Below, in pieces: positions 1 through 9,800 of a stretch of 42,035 bases of DNA (the stretch's first letter is position 1; each line of letters begins with the position of its first letter). The stretch spans positions 1-42,035 of the forward strand of contig JALSLK010000083.1 of assembly GCA_026988355.1 (NCBI GenBank), read 5' to 3'. The notes below the pieces were generated by a model. The model ran no database searches. It was given only the letters and a program-made list of their open reading frames with translations, and was not told the DNA's origin. Source of the stretch: Flavobacteriaceae bacterium (GTDB lineage Bacteria; Bacteroidota; Bacteroidia; Flavobacteriales; Flavobacteriaceae). The translations under genes and the position numbers were made by a program.

Positions 1-1
1 C

Positions 2-121
2 TATTCTTACGATTATACTTTAACCAAACTACAAGAGTTTAATAGTGGATCTCATGAGATATTTTTACAATACGATGTAAATTTATCACGTAAGAACTTG
101 AAATCACCACGATTCTTTTAA
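2..121 (+). CDS. PorP/SprF family type IX secretion membrane protein (3' end only)
   Basis: Only the last 39 codons are in the window; the reading frame ends at a TAA at 119-121. The visible residues include SYDYTLTKL, then NSGSHEIFLQYDV, and end in SPRFF. This is the typical terminal beta-strand region of the PorP/SprF outer-membrane barrel family, which in Bacteroidetes is linked to T9SS and gliding adhesins. A PD40/OmpA gene follows 52 bp downstream on the same strand. That pairing (SprF-like barrel plus OmpA-like protein) is common next to SprB-like adhesin genes, so a large adhesin gene may lie upstream of the window. The family call rests on a short C-terminal match only. Confidence 0.72.
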   Translation, partial: YSYDYTLTKLQEFNSGSHEIFLQYDVNLSRKNLKSPRFF

Positions 122-173
122 TTAAAAATAAAATTGACATTTAATTTTAAAATGCATAAAAAAATATTATAAC

Positions 174-1784
174 ATGAAAAATAATTTATTATTTATAGTG
201 ATACTTTTAATATCTTCGTTTGTATTTTCACAAACAACGGCTGGAGATTATAAGGTTCAAAATTTAGATTCAAATTCAAAGAACTCTGATTTCGGAACAG
301 CTTTTTTTGGAGAAAATAAGATTATTTTTTCATCAGCCAGAAAAAAAGGCATCTTAAAAGCGAAATGGAAAATAAATAAACAACCGTTTTTAGATTTATA
401 TGAAGGAGTGATAAATACAGATGGAACAGTTAGTGATGTAAAACAATTTTCAAATAAACTAAATACAAAGTTTCATGAAGCATCTGTATCGTTTATGCCA
501 GATCAAAAGACTGTTTTTTTTACTAGAGATAATTATTACAATAGTAAGTTAGGTAAAAATGATAAAGGAGTTACTAACTTGGCAATATATAAAGCGACAG
601 TTGCTCCAGACGGCAGTTGGACAGACGTAAAGTCATTACCTTTTAATAATGTACGTTATTCGGTAGGATCGCCATCAGTTAGTAAAGACGGAACAAAATT
701 ATATTTTGCGTCAGATATGCCAGGTTCTTTAGGATTAACAGATATATATGTTGTCACTATTTTAGACAATGATACGTACGGTATACCTCAAAATTTAGGA
801 AAAAAAGTAAATACAAGTGGTCATGAAAATTTTCCATTTATAGATAAAGAAAATGTATTGTATTTTTCTTCAGATTCTCAAAAATCAGGAATGGGAGGTT
901 TGGATGTCTATGCCGTTCAAATTTATGAAAAATCAATTTCTGATGCATTACATTTAGGAGCACCAATTAATAGTGTAGCAGATGATTTTGCATATATATT
1001 AAAGAACGATATACATGAAGGTTATTTTTCATCAAACAGAGAAGGAGGAAAAGGAGACGATGATATCTATCATTTTAAAGCATCACCTCCATTAAAAATA
1101 GAGTGTAATCAAGCACTTACAGGTACTGTTAAAGACAAAAAAACAGGAAAAATATTGGCAGGAGCTGTAGTGGTGTTATTTGACGAGAAAGATAACGAAG
1201 TCGATACAAATACTACAGGAGAAGATGGCTCTTTTAAATTTACAGTAGATTGTAAGAAAGGATATAAAATAGTCGGAGCTAAAGAAGCCTACGAAAAAGA
1301 TGAAAAAACATTTACAACAGAAAATGATCCTGAAGCAAAATTAAATTTTGATTTAGTATTAAATCCAATTCCAGTTAAAGAACCAGAAGTAGTTGTTACA
1401 AAAGAGAAAGTGATTGTAAATATAAATCCAATTTATTTTGATTTTAATCAATCAAATATACGACCAGATGCAGCTGTAGAATTAGATAAAGTTGTCGCAA
1501 TCATGCAAAAGTATCCAGATTTAATAATTGAAGGAGGTTCGCATACCGATAGTAGAGGAAAGTCTTCCTATAATTTGAGTTTATCAAGTAAAAGAGCAAA
1601 CTCTACGATACAGTATATTATTTCAAAAGGTGTCGATTCTAAACGAATTACAGCAAGAGGTTATGGAGAAACACAAATAATCAATCAATGTATAGATGGA
1701 GCAGTATGTACCGAAGAGGAACATCAACAAAATCGTAGAACCGAATTTGTAATTCAAAACCCAGATGTGTTAGGTTATTATTAA
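174..1784 (+). CDS. PD40 beta-propeller / OmpA-like peptidoglycan-binding envelope protein (copy 1)
   Basis: The 536-residue protein has a signal peptide ending near FVFSQ. About residues 30-300 are PD40/WD40-like repeats (for example TKLYFASDMPGSLG and LYFSSDSQ). Residues ~310-400 form a carboxypeptidase-regulatory-like beta-sandwich, and ~415-530 an OmpA C-terminal domain with the YFDFN start, the HTDSRG peptidoglycan-contact motif, the SSKRAN segment and NRRTEF. This is the architecture of PorE-like proteins that anchor T9SS parts to peptidoglycan. The ATG at 174 starts directly at the signal peptide. It sits between the SprF-like gene and a close tandem paralogue. I infer a periplasmic or outer-membrane-linked scaffold role; whether it serves T9SS, gliding or a specific adhesin cannot be told from the sequence. 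Confidence 0.88.
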   Translation: MKNNLLFIVILLISSFVFSQTTAGDYKVQNLDSNSKNSDFGTAFFGENKIIFSSARKKGILKAKWKINKQPFLDLYEGVINTDGTVSDVKQFSNKLNTKFHEASVSFMPDQKTVFFTRDNYYNSKLGKNDKGVTNLAIYKATVAPDGSWTDVKSLPFNNVRYSVGSPSVSKDGTKLYFASDMPGSLGLTDIYVVTILDNDTYGIPQNLGKKVNTSGHENFPFIDKENVLYFSSDSQKSGMGGLDVYAVQIYEKSISDALHLGAPINSVADDFAYILKNDIHEGYFSSNREGGKGDDDIYHFKASPPLKIECNQALTGTVKDKKTGKILAGAVVVLFDEKDNEVDTNTTGEDGSFKFTVDCKKGYKIVGAKEAYEKDEKTFTTENDPEAKLNFDLVLNPIPVKEPEVVVTKEKVIVNINPIYFDFNQSNIRPDAAVELDKVVAIMQKYPDLIIEGGSHTDSRGKSSYNLSLSSKRANSTIQYIISKGVDSKRITARGYGETQIINQCIDGAVCTEEEHQQNRRTEFVIQNPDVLGYY

Positions 1785-1802
1785 AGAAATAAAAATTAAA
1801 TT

Positions 1803-3482
1803 TTGAAGAGGGAAATATTACAACTAATTTTTTTGTTACTATTTACAGCAGTAAATGTTGCACAAGAAACTACAGCTGGAGAATACACGATTGATATATT
1901 AGAATCAAATTCAGAAAAATCAGATTTTGGAACAACTTTTTATGGAGAGAATAAAATAATATTTTCATCATCAAGAGGTTTGTCAAGAAGAAAATGGGAT
2001 GGAAATGGGCAATCTTTTTTAGATTTATATGAAGGAGAGATACAAGAAGATGGGAGTGTAATAAATGTACAGAAATTTTCTTCAAAACTAAATACCAAAT
2101 ACCATGAATCTACCGTGTCCTTTACACCAGATCAAAAGACTGTTTATTTCACTCGAAATAATTATTACAAAAATAAATTAGAAAAAGACGAAGACGGAGT
2201 AATTAATTTAGCAATATATAAGGCAAAAGTAGATGAAAAAGGAAATTGGAGTGATTTAGAATCCCTACCATTTAATAGTAAAAACTATTCAACAGGACAT
2301 CCAACAGTAAGTAAAGATGGTAAAAGATTGTTTTTTTCTTCCGACATGCCAGGAACTTACGGATATTCCGATATTTATGTAGTCGATATACTAGAGAATG
2401 GTAAATTTAGTAAACCAAAAAACTTAGGAAGAAGAATTAATACTTCTGGAAGAGAGTCTTTTTTATATATAGACGAAAATAATATTTTATATTTTTCGTC
2501 AGATAGTCATAAAAATGGGTTTGGAAACTTAGATATTTATGCAACTAAAATATATACAAGATCTGTATCTAAAGCAGTACACCTAGGAGCTCCTATAAAT
2601 ACAGAATACGATGATTTTGCTCTTATTCTTAACAATAAAACAAATGAAGGGTATTTTTCTTCTAACAGAGAAGAAGGAGGTGTTGGTTTTGATGATATTT
2701 ATCATTTTAAAGCAATGCCACCATTACATATAGAATGTAAACAAAAAGTTACAGGAATTGTGCAAAGCAAAAAAACGGGTAAATCCATATCAAAAGCTTT
2801 GGTAGTATTTTTAGATAAAAATAAAAAAGAACTAGGAAGAATGAGTTCTAAGAGAAATGGTTCGTTTAGTTTTGATGCAAAATGTGGTGTAACGTATACC
2901 ATTAAAAGCAGTAAAGATAAGTATGAAGCAGATAGTAAAGAATTTACAACAGAAGATGATCCAAGCGCAAAAACAAAATTAAAACTCAATTTAATTCCAG
3001 AAGAGAAAATTGTTGTTGTTTCCGAACCAGAACCAGTTGTAGTAGTAGAGCCAGAAATAGTAAAACCAAATTTTGATGAAATAAAAGTGGTACGAAATAA
3101 AGTTATTGTAAATATATCTCCAATTTATTTTTCTTTAAATGAAGCAGATATTCGAAAAGATGCGGCTGTAGAATTAAATAAAGTAGTTGCAATAATGAAA
3201 AAATATCCAGCATTAAAAATTGAAGGAGGATCGCATACAGATTCACGTGGAGGAGATTCGTATAATATAAAGTTATCTACAAAAAGAGCAAATTCTACCG
3301 TAGCTTATATTATTAATCATGGTATAGATTCTAGTAGAATTACAGCAAAGGGATACGGCGAAACACAACCAACCAATAAATGTACAAATGGAGTTAGATG
3401 TAGCAAGATAGAACACCAACAAAATAGAAGGACAGAATTCGTAATTCTTAATCCAGAAGTATTAGGCTATACTAAAGAATAA
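1803..3482 (+). CDS. PD40 beta-propeller / OmpA-like envelope protein (copy 2, TTG start)
   Basis: This 559-residue protein is a tandem paralogue of the gene ending 18 bp upstream, with the same order: signal peptide (ending near VNVAQ), PD40 repeats, carboxypeptidase-regulatory-like domain (~315-395) and OmpA domain (~430-555). TTG at 1803 is chosen because it puts a complete signal peptide at the N-terminus and no in-frame ATG exists before the mature domain. It differs from copy 1 by a longer Glu/Val/Pro-rich linker before the OmpA domain (about 395-425). The first OmpA strand reads YFSLN instead of the canonical YFDFN, while HTDSRG, STKRAN and NRRTEF are kept. It ends only 4 bp from the convergent ruvB. 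The role is inferred to resemble that of copy 1. Confidence 0.86.
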   Translation: MKREILQLIFLLLFTAVNVAQETTAGEYTIDILESNSEKSDFGTTFYGENKIIFSSSRGLSRRKWDGNGQSFLDLYEGEIQEDGSVINVQKFSSKLNTKYHESTVSFTPDQKTVYFTRNNYYKNKLEKDEDGVINLAIYKAKVDEKGNWSDLESLPFNSKNYSTGHPTVSKDGKRLFFSSDMPGTYGYSDIYVVDILENGKFSKPKNLGRRINTSGRESFLYIDENNILYFSSDSHKNGFGNLDIYATKIYTRSVSKAVHLGAPINTEYDDFALILNNKTNEGYFSSNREEGGVGFDDIYHFKAMPPLHIECKQKVTGIVQSKKTGKSISKALVVFLDKNKKELGRMSSKRNGSFSFDAKCGVTYTIKSSKDKYEADSKEFTTEDDPSAKTKLKLNLIPEEKIVVVSEPEPVVVVEPEIVKPNFDEIKVVRNKVIVNISPIYFSLNEADIRKDAAVELNKVVAIMKKYPALKIEGGSHTDSRGGDSYNIKLSTKRANSTVAYIINHGIDSSRITAKGYGETQPTNKCTNGVRCSKIEHQQNRRTEFVILNPEVLGYTKE

Positions 3483-3486
3483 CTAT

Positions 3487-4509
3487 CTAAAATAAATTTC
3501 CTTGTCTATTCTCTCTAATTCTACCAAGGTGCTTGTAAGCAAGTTCAGTTACTTCTCGACCTCTAGGAGTTCGCATAATAAAACCTTGTTGAATTAGAAA
3601 TGGTTCATAAACTTCTTCAATAGTTTCTGCATTTTCACTAACCGCAGTTGCAAGTGTATTTAAACCGACAGGACCACCTTTAAATTTATCGATAATAGTT
3701 AGTAAAATTTTATTGTCCATTTCATCCAAACCATGAGCATCTACTTGCAAGGCTTCTAAAGCAATTTTTGCAATGCGAATATCTATGTTGCCATTATTTT
3801 TTATTTGTGCAAAATCACGTACTCTTCGTAATAAAGCATTGGCAATTCTTGGTGTTCCACGACTTCTACCAGCAATTTCAATAGCAGCTTCCATACGAAT
3901 AGGGACTTTTAAAATACTAGCACTACGTTGTACGATAGTCGTTAGTATTTCTGTATTGTAATATTGTAATCTGCTACTAATTCCAAAACGAGCACGCATT
4001 GGAGCAGTCAGTAATCCAGAACGAGTAGTAGCACCAATTAAAGTAAAAGGTTCTAAATTGATTTGTACCGTTCTAGCATTAGGACCAGATTCAATCATGA
4101 TATCAATCTTATAATCTTCCATTGCAGAATATAAATATTCTTCAACAATTGGACTCAAACGATGAATTTCATCAATAAATAATACATCTCGTTCTCCTAA
4201 ATTCGTAAGTAAACCAGCCAAATCTCCTGGCTTATCTAATACAGGTCCAGAAGTAACTTTAATGTTTGCTTGTAATTCGTTTGCTAAAATGTGTGCCAAA
4301 GTAGTTTTTCCAAGTCCAGGAGGACCATGAAATAAAGTATGATCTAAAGCCTCTTCACGTTGATTTGCAGCTTCAACAAATATTTTTAAATTATCTAAAA
4401 TCTGATCTTGACCAGTAAAATCACTAAATTCTAACGGTCTTAATTTTTTTTCATAATCTAAATCATTACCATCCAAATTATCATTAGAAGCATCTAAATA
4501 TTCATTCAT
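3487..4509 (-). CDS. ruvB: Holliday junction branch migration ATPase RuvB
   Basis: This 340-residue RuvB motor drives branch migration of Holliday junctions together with RuvA and feeds RuvC. Walker A is GPPGLGKT (residues 62-69) and Walker B is FIDEIHRL (D113, E114). The sensor region [18 protein letters not shown] and the C-terminal winged helix ([10 protein letters not shown]) are all present, and the length is normal for the family. The start is set at the ATG at 4509 (MNEYLDASN) and not at the upstream in-frame ATG at 4539, because family members begin with a short acidic leader before EKKLRPLEF. It lies downstream of the SPOR gene on the same strand with a 122-bp gap. A possible -7 box on this strand lies at 4611-4618. 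Confidence 0.97.
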   Translation of the reverse strand: MNEYLDASNDNLDGNDLDYEKKLRPLEFSDFTGQDQILDNLKIFVEAANQREEALDHTLFHGPPGLGKTTLAHILANELQANIKVTSGPVLDKPGDLAGLLTNLGERDVLFIDEIHRLSPIVEEYLYSAMEDYKIDIMIESGPNARTVQINLEPFTLIGATTRSGLLTAPMRARFGISSRLQYYNTEILTTIVQRSASILKVPIRMEAAIEIAGRSRGTPRIANALLRRVRDFAQIKNNGNIDIRIAKIALEALQVDAHGLDEMDNKILLTIIDKFKGGPVGLNTLATAVSENAETIEEVYEPFLIQQGFIMRTPRGREVTELAYKHLGRIRENRQGNLF

Positions 4510-4610
4510 AATGCAAATATAATTGAAATAATCATACAACTAACCAACCAAAGAAAATTATAGTTTTCGATTAAAAAATTGATTATTATGGATAAATAAT
4601 TTAGGGCAAA

Positions 4611-4618
4611 CAAAAATA
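4611..4618 (-). promoter_or_regulatory. Candidate -7 box for ruvB
   Basis: On the minus strand this reads TATTTTTG, matching the Bacteroidetes -7 consensus TAnnTTTG, about 100 bp upstream of the chosen ruvB ATG. No convincing -33 element was seen, so this is tentative. Confidence 0.35.
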
Positions 4619-4631
4619 GAAGAAAAAAACA

Positions 4632-5018
4632 TCACGCTCTAATCTTAAATTCAATAACAATAGCATCACCAAAATTTAAGATAATTTCTTGTAAGGCTCT
4701 ATCAGCTTCAAGTCTAGTCTTATAGTTGCCAACACGAACTTTCCATTCTGGAGATTCATAATCTACATAAGTAGCAGTGTTTGGAAATAAAGAAGCAAAT
4801 TTATTTCGAACGCTACTAACACCATTTTCGCTACCATAAAATAATTGAATCCGATAACCATCTACGGTACGATTCTCTTTATTGTAATCTATTTTTTTAG
4901 TAATTAATGTGTTAATCTCAGAAGAAGCATCTATATGAATCGTTCCAGTTTGAGTTTGTGAAAACCCAGAAAATAAACTAAATAAAAAAAATAAAAAAAT
5001 ATAAATTTGTTGTTTCAT
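4632..5018 (-). CDS. Secreted SPOR-domain protein
   Basis: This 128-residue protein has a signal peptide (ending near SGFSQ), a short linker and one SPOR-like domain over about residues 50-128. The signature YRIQLFYGS begins it, followed by WKVRVGNYKTRLEADRAL. SPOR domains bind denuded glycan strands of septal peptidoglycan, so a periplasmic or lipid-attached envelope role is likely, but no catalytic domain is present. It is divergent from the act-cox operon, sharing a 223-bp intergenic region with it, and this neighbourhood (SPOR gene beside actA) is one I remember as frequent in flavobacteria. Confidence 0.8.
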   Translation of the reverse strand: MKQQIYIFLFFLFSLFSGFSQTQTGTIHIDASSEINTLITKKIDYNKENRTVDGYRIQLFYGSENGVSSVRNKFASLFPNTATYVDYESPEWKVRVGNYKTRLEADRALQEIILNFGDAIVIEFKIRA

Positions 5019-5042
5019 GATTATGACTTAATTTTAATTATG

Positions 5043-5077
5043 CAAAGGTAAATTATTGTTTTTTAATAACTAACAAA
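5043..5077 (-). promoter_or_regulatory. Promoter of the SPOR-domain gene
   Basis: On the minus strand, TACCTTTG (5043-5050) matches the -7 consensus TAnnTTTG, and TTTG (5074-5077) lies 23 nt upstream as a possible -33 element. The -7 box is 25 bp from the ATG at 5018, giving a very short leader. Confidence 0.55.
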
Positions 5078-5149
5078 AAAAGTTATTTAGAATGATTATA
5101 AATTATTATTTAACTTTATTTTAAGATTTAATTTTTAGCAGATAAGTAG

Positions 5150-5157
5150 TACTTTTG
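5150..5157 (+). promoter_or_regulatory. Candidate -7 box of the act-cox operon
   Basis: TACTTTTG matches TAnnTTTG exactly. Transcription from here would give a leader of about 80 nt before the actA ATG at 5242. No clear -33 TTG was found at the expected distance. It is divergent from the SPOR promoter about 75 bp away. Confidence 0.5.
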
Positions 5158-5241
5158 CGAAATCGAATTTGCCAAAAATACAGTTTTTGGTCAATTTAAT
5201 ATTGAAAATATTGTGCCAAAAGCATTCGAAATTTATAAAAT

Positions 5242-6747
5242 ATGAAAATTGTGAATCAACACAGTCCAATCCAACAACTAACAAAGCTAGTATTTGCTTT
5301 TTTATTTATTTTTTCAGTAAGCGTATCTGCCCAAGAAGGAGATGCAACGAATGGTAAAAAAATATTTAAAGCCAATTGTGCAGCATGTCATAAACTAGAT
5401 AAAAAATTAATAGGACCGCCACTTAAAGGAATCTCAGAAAAACGAGAAAGAAAGTGGCTATATGCATGGATTAAAGATAATAATGCATTGCGTAAAAGCG
5501 GAGATGCGTTAGCAAAACAGGTGTTTGAAGAAAATAATAAGATGCCAATGACTCCATTCCCACAATTGTCTAATAAAGACATGGATGATATTTTGGCGTA
5601 TACCGATGATAAGTCTGTAAAAAAAGTAACAACGCCAAAAGTCTCTACAAAAGTAGATCCAAAAGTAAAACAAGGTAAAAAATTGTTCAAAGCAAATTGT
5701 GCGGCATGTCATAAATTAAAAGGAAAATTAGTAGGTCCAGAATTAGGAGGAATTACAGATAAACGTGAAAAAAAATGGTTGCATGCATGGATTAAAGATA
5801 ACAATGCACTTCGTAAAAGTGGCGATGCATTAGCAAAGCAAGTTTTTGAAGAAAATAATAAGATGCCAATGACTCCATTTCCACAATTATCAGAAGAGGA
5901 GATTGATGCATTATTAGCATATTTCAAAGTTGGCGATGTAAAGAAAGTGGTAGCAAAAGGAGGAGAACAAGAAACGGAAGTAAAAGAGAAAAATTCTGGT
6001 GCTTGGATGAATTGGATTGTAGTACTACTTGTATTAGGATTATTAGTATGGATGTTCTTAAGTAAAGTAACGTTTTTAAAAATAATAGCAACAATATTTT
6101 TATTACTAGTAGGAGCATACTTTACATTTGATTGGTTAATGGGAATAGGAGTAGATCAAGGTTATCAGCCAATTCAGCCAATTATGTTTTCACATAAAAT
6201 ACATGCAGGAGATAATAAGATAGATTGTCAATATTGTCACTCGTCTGCAAAACACAGTAAAACATCAGGAGTACCAACCGCAAATGTATGTATGAATTGT
6301 CATAAGAGTATATCCGAAGTAGCAGACGATACTAAAGTCGGATCTGTCGGAAAAGAACAATTAGATAAAGAAATTCAGAAAATTTATAATGCAGTAGGAT
6401 GGGATTCTGAAAATATGAAATACAAAGAAAATTATGAGCCAATTCCAATCAAATGGGTGCGAGTACATAATTTACCAGATTTTGCATATTACAACCATTC
6501 ACAACACGTAACAGTTGCAGGATTAGCATGTCAAAAATGTCATGGTCCAGTAGAAGAAATGGACGAATTGAAACAACACTCGCCATTAACAATGCGTTGG
6601 TGTTTGGATTGTCATAAAACAACAGATATTAATTTAGACAATAAATATTATGCAAAAATACATAAAGAAATGTCTGAAAAATATGGTGTTGAAAAACTAA
6701 CAGTAGCAGAAATGGGAGGAAAAGAATGTGGTAAGTGCCACTACTAA
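5242..6747 (+). CDS. actA: Alternative complex III subunit ActA, multiheme c-type cytochrome with two extra mono-heme domains
   Basis: This 501-residue protein carries seven CxxCH heme-binding motifs. After a signal peptide (ending near VSAQ) come two mono-heme cytochrome c domains, with CAACH at 46-50 and 153-157. Two membrane segments follow (about 256-275 and 278-296), then a five-heme domain with motifs at 329, 350, 430, 454 and 496. The C-terminal part matches the pentaheme ActA described for Rhodothermus. The two N-terminal domains are a tandem duplication, with residues 75-110 and 182-217 identical in all 36 positions. It is first in the act operon and passes electrons from the ActB clusters towards ActE or the oxidase. 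The N-terminal domains could serve as tethered electron carriers; that is inference. Confidence 0.93.
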   Translation: MKIVNQHSPIQQLTKLVFAFLFIFSVSVSAQEGDATNGKKIFKANCAACHKLDKKLIGPPLKGISEKRERKWLYAWIKDNNALRKSGDALAKQVFEENNKMPMTPFPQLSNKDMDDILAYTDDKSVKKVTTPKVSTKVDPKVKQGKKLFKANCAACHKLKGKLVGPELGGITDKREKKWLHAWIKDNNALRKSGDALAKQVFEENNKMPMTPFPQLSEEEIDALLAYFKVGDVKKVVAKGGEQETEVKEKNSGAWMNWIVVLLVLGLLVWMFLSKVTFLKIIATIFLLLVGAYFTFDWLMGIGVDQGYQPIQPIMFSHKIHAGDNKIDCQYCHSSAKHSKTSGVPTANVCMNCHKSISEVADDTKVGSVGKEQLDKEIQKIYNAVGWDSENMKYKENYEPIPIKWVRVHNLPDFAYYNHSQHVTVAGLACQKCHGPVEEMDELKQHSPLTMRWCLDCHKTTDINLDNKYYAKIHKEMSEKYGVEKLTVAEMGGKECGKCHY

Positions 6748-6818
6748 CCAAATTGAAGAATTAAAAAAATAAGAATTACGGATTAAGTAAGTCAATAATC
6801 AAAATCGTAAAACAAGAT

Positions 6819-9800
6819 ATGGCATCAAACAAGAAATATTGGACAAGCGCTGCAGAGCTAAAAAATAGTTCAATTGTTGAAAAGCTGAGTAAGACAGAAT
6901 TTGTTACCGAAATACCAACAGAAGATTTTTTAGGAGATAAAGAAGCTTTAGAAACTTCATCAACATCGCGTAGAGATTTTTTAAAGTATGTTGGATTTAC
7001 AACAGCAGCAGTTTCATTAGCTGCTTGTGAAGGTCCAGTAATTAAAACAATACCTTATCTAAATAAACCAAACGATATTATACCAGGAGTTGCAGATTAT
7101 TATGCAACAGCAATTGCAGATGGTTTTGATTTTGCAAATGTATTGGTGAAAGTTCGTGAAGGAAGACCAATAAAAATAAATCCAAATAAAGAAGCTACAT
7201 CAAATAACGGAACAAATGCAAGAGTCCAAGCCTCTGTATTATCATTATACGATAACAATCGTTTAAAAGGAGCTTTAAATAATAAAAAAGCTATAAATTA
7301 TACAGATTTTGATAAAGAAGTTGTTTCTGTATTAGATCAAGTAAATACAAACGGAAAGAAAATAGTTTTCTTAACAGGAACTATGGCAAGTCCATCAATA
7401 GATAAATTATTAGTAGAATTTAAAGCAAAATATCCAACAACAGAACACGTAATTTACGATGCCGTATCAGAAAGTGGAGCAGTAGATGCTTTTGAAACAG
7501 TATACGGAACAAGAGCATTGCCAAATTATGATTTTTCTAAAGCGGATGTTATTGTATCGGTTGGAGCAGATTTCTTAGGAGATTGGCAAGGTGGTGGTTA
7601 TGAAAAAGGATATGCAGCAAACAGAGTTCCTAAGCATGGAAAAATGTCAAAACACATCCAGTTTGAAACAAACATGTCTTTAACAGGAGCAAATGCAGAC
7701 AAACGTTTTGCATTAAAACCATCCGAACAAAAATTTGCATTACTTAATTTATATAATGCAATTACAGGACAAGGATTAACTTCTAAAACAACACCACAAG
7801 ATGCAGCAATTAAAGATGCTGCAACACAATTAAAAGCAGCAAATGGAAAAGCAGTTGTTGTAACAGGAATTCAAGATAAAAATGCACAATTAATAGCAAT
7901 GGCTATTAATGATGCATTGCAAAGTCAAGCTGTTGATTTGGTAAATACAAAAAATATCCGTCAAGGAAACGATGCAAAAGTAGCACAATTAATTACAGAT
8001 ATGAATGCTGGAACAGTTGGAGCAATTATTATAAATCAAGCAAATCCAGTATATACTTTAGCAAATTCAAAAGAATTTGTAGCAGGATTAAAAAAGGTAA
8101 AATTAACACTTGCTTTTGCAACAACACCAACAGAAACAACAAAAGAAGTACAATTAGTAAATGCAACACCTCATTATTTAGAATCTTGGGGAGATGTGTC
8201 TATAACAAAAGGTACTTATAGTTTAATGCAGCCAACGATTAATAAGTTATTTGATACACGACAGTTTCAAGAAGCATTATTGTCTTGGACAGGTAATACA
8301 ACATCGTATTATAATTATTTGAAAAATACTTGGAATGTCGAAATTTTAAAAGGACAATCGTGGAATAATGCATTACATAACGGAACTTTTAATACCGTAA
8401 GCGAAGAAAGCACAAGAACACCAAATACGGTAGATTTAACAGCAGTAGCTTCCGCATTAGCGAAAACAAAAAATAACGCATTAGAATTAGCAGTATATAC
8501 CAAAGTAGGACTTGGAGATGGGCAACAAGCAAACAACCCTTGGTTACAAGAATTACCAGATCCAATAACGCGAACATCTTGGGATAATTATTTGTTAATA
8601 TCTAGAGCAGACGCAGAATCTTGGGATGAAAATTTGAAAAATTGGACCGTAGATAATGGCGCATTAAACGGAGATTTAGTAGATGTAACAGTAGATGGTA
8701 TAACAATAAAAAATGTACCAGTTTATATACAGCCAGGTCAAGCAAAAGGTACCGTAGCTTTAGCATTAGGTTATGGAAGGACAGAAGGAGTGCAAAAAGA
8801 AATGATGACAGGAGTCAATGCATATCCTTTAGTAAATAAAGTCGGTGCTAATGTTACAATAACAAAAGTAGCAGGAGAGCACGAATTTGCATGTGTGCAA
8901 TTACAGCATACGATGATGGGAAGAGACGAAATAGTTAACGAAACAAGTTTAGCAGATTTTATTCACAAACCAAAACAAGCTTGGAATCCATCGCCAAAAT
9001 TCTCATTAGATCATCAAGAAGTGGATGTAGCAGAAACAGATTTGTGGGAAAAATTTGACGACACAATAGGGACTCATTTTAATCTATCCATAGATTTAGC
9101 AACATGTACAGGTTGTGCAGCTTGTGTAATAGCGTGTCATACAGAAAATAATGTACCAGTAGTAGGTAAAAAAGAAATTAGAGTAAGTAGAGACATGCAC
9201 TGGTTGCGAATAGATCGCTATTATACTTCCGAAATGACCAAAGAAAGAGGAGAAGAAGAAGGAATCGTAGGAAGTGGTAAATATTTTGAAGCACAAACAC
9301 ATCCAGAAGATCATCCAGAAGTGTCGTTTCAACCAGTAATGTGTCAACATTGTTCGCACGCACCATGCGAAACAGTATGTCCAGTAGCAGCAACATCACA
9401 TGGACGTCAAGGTCAAAATCAAATGGCATACAATCGTTGTGTAGGAACAAGATATTGTGCAAATAACTGTCCATATAGAGTACGTAGATTTAACTGGTTT
9501 CAATATGCACAAAATAGTGAGTTTAACTTTAATATGAATAACGATTTAGGACGTATGGTATTAAATCCAGATGTTGTAGTACGTTCTAGAGGAGTTATGG
9601 AGAAGTGTTCTATGTGTATACAAATGACACAAGCAACTATTTTACAAGCTAAAAAAGAAGGAAGACCAGTAAAAACAGGAGAATTTGAAACTGCGTGTAC
9701 AAATGCATGTAGTACGGGAGCAATGCGTTTTGGAGATGTGAATAACCACGATGAAAAAGTAGCAAAATTACAAGAAGATGACAGAACGTTTAAGCTGTTA

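Noticed and set aside
3478-3492. Possible terminator between the convergent OmpA-like gene and ruvB
   Set aside because: Only 4 bp separate the stop codons and no hairpin is visible across the junction.
4510-4539. Longer ruvB start at 4539
   Set aside because: The added residues [10 protein letters not shown] are not typical of RuvB and the ATG at 4509 gives the family N-terminus.
5388-6118. Antisense ORFs opposite actA, two of them similar to each other
   Set aside because: Their similarity only mirrors the duplicated heme domains on the coding strand.
8315-9474. Several antisense ORFs of 60-100 codons opposite actB
   Set aside because: They are shadows of the strongly coding plus strand; their translations are Leu/Phe/Cys-rich with no domain and no start context.
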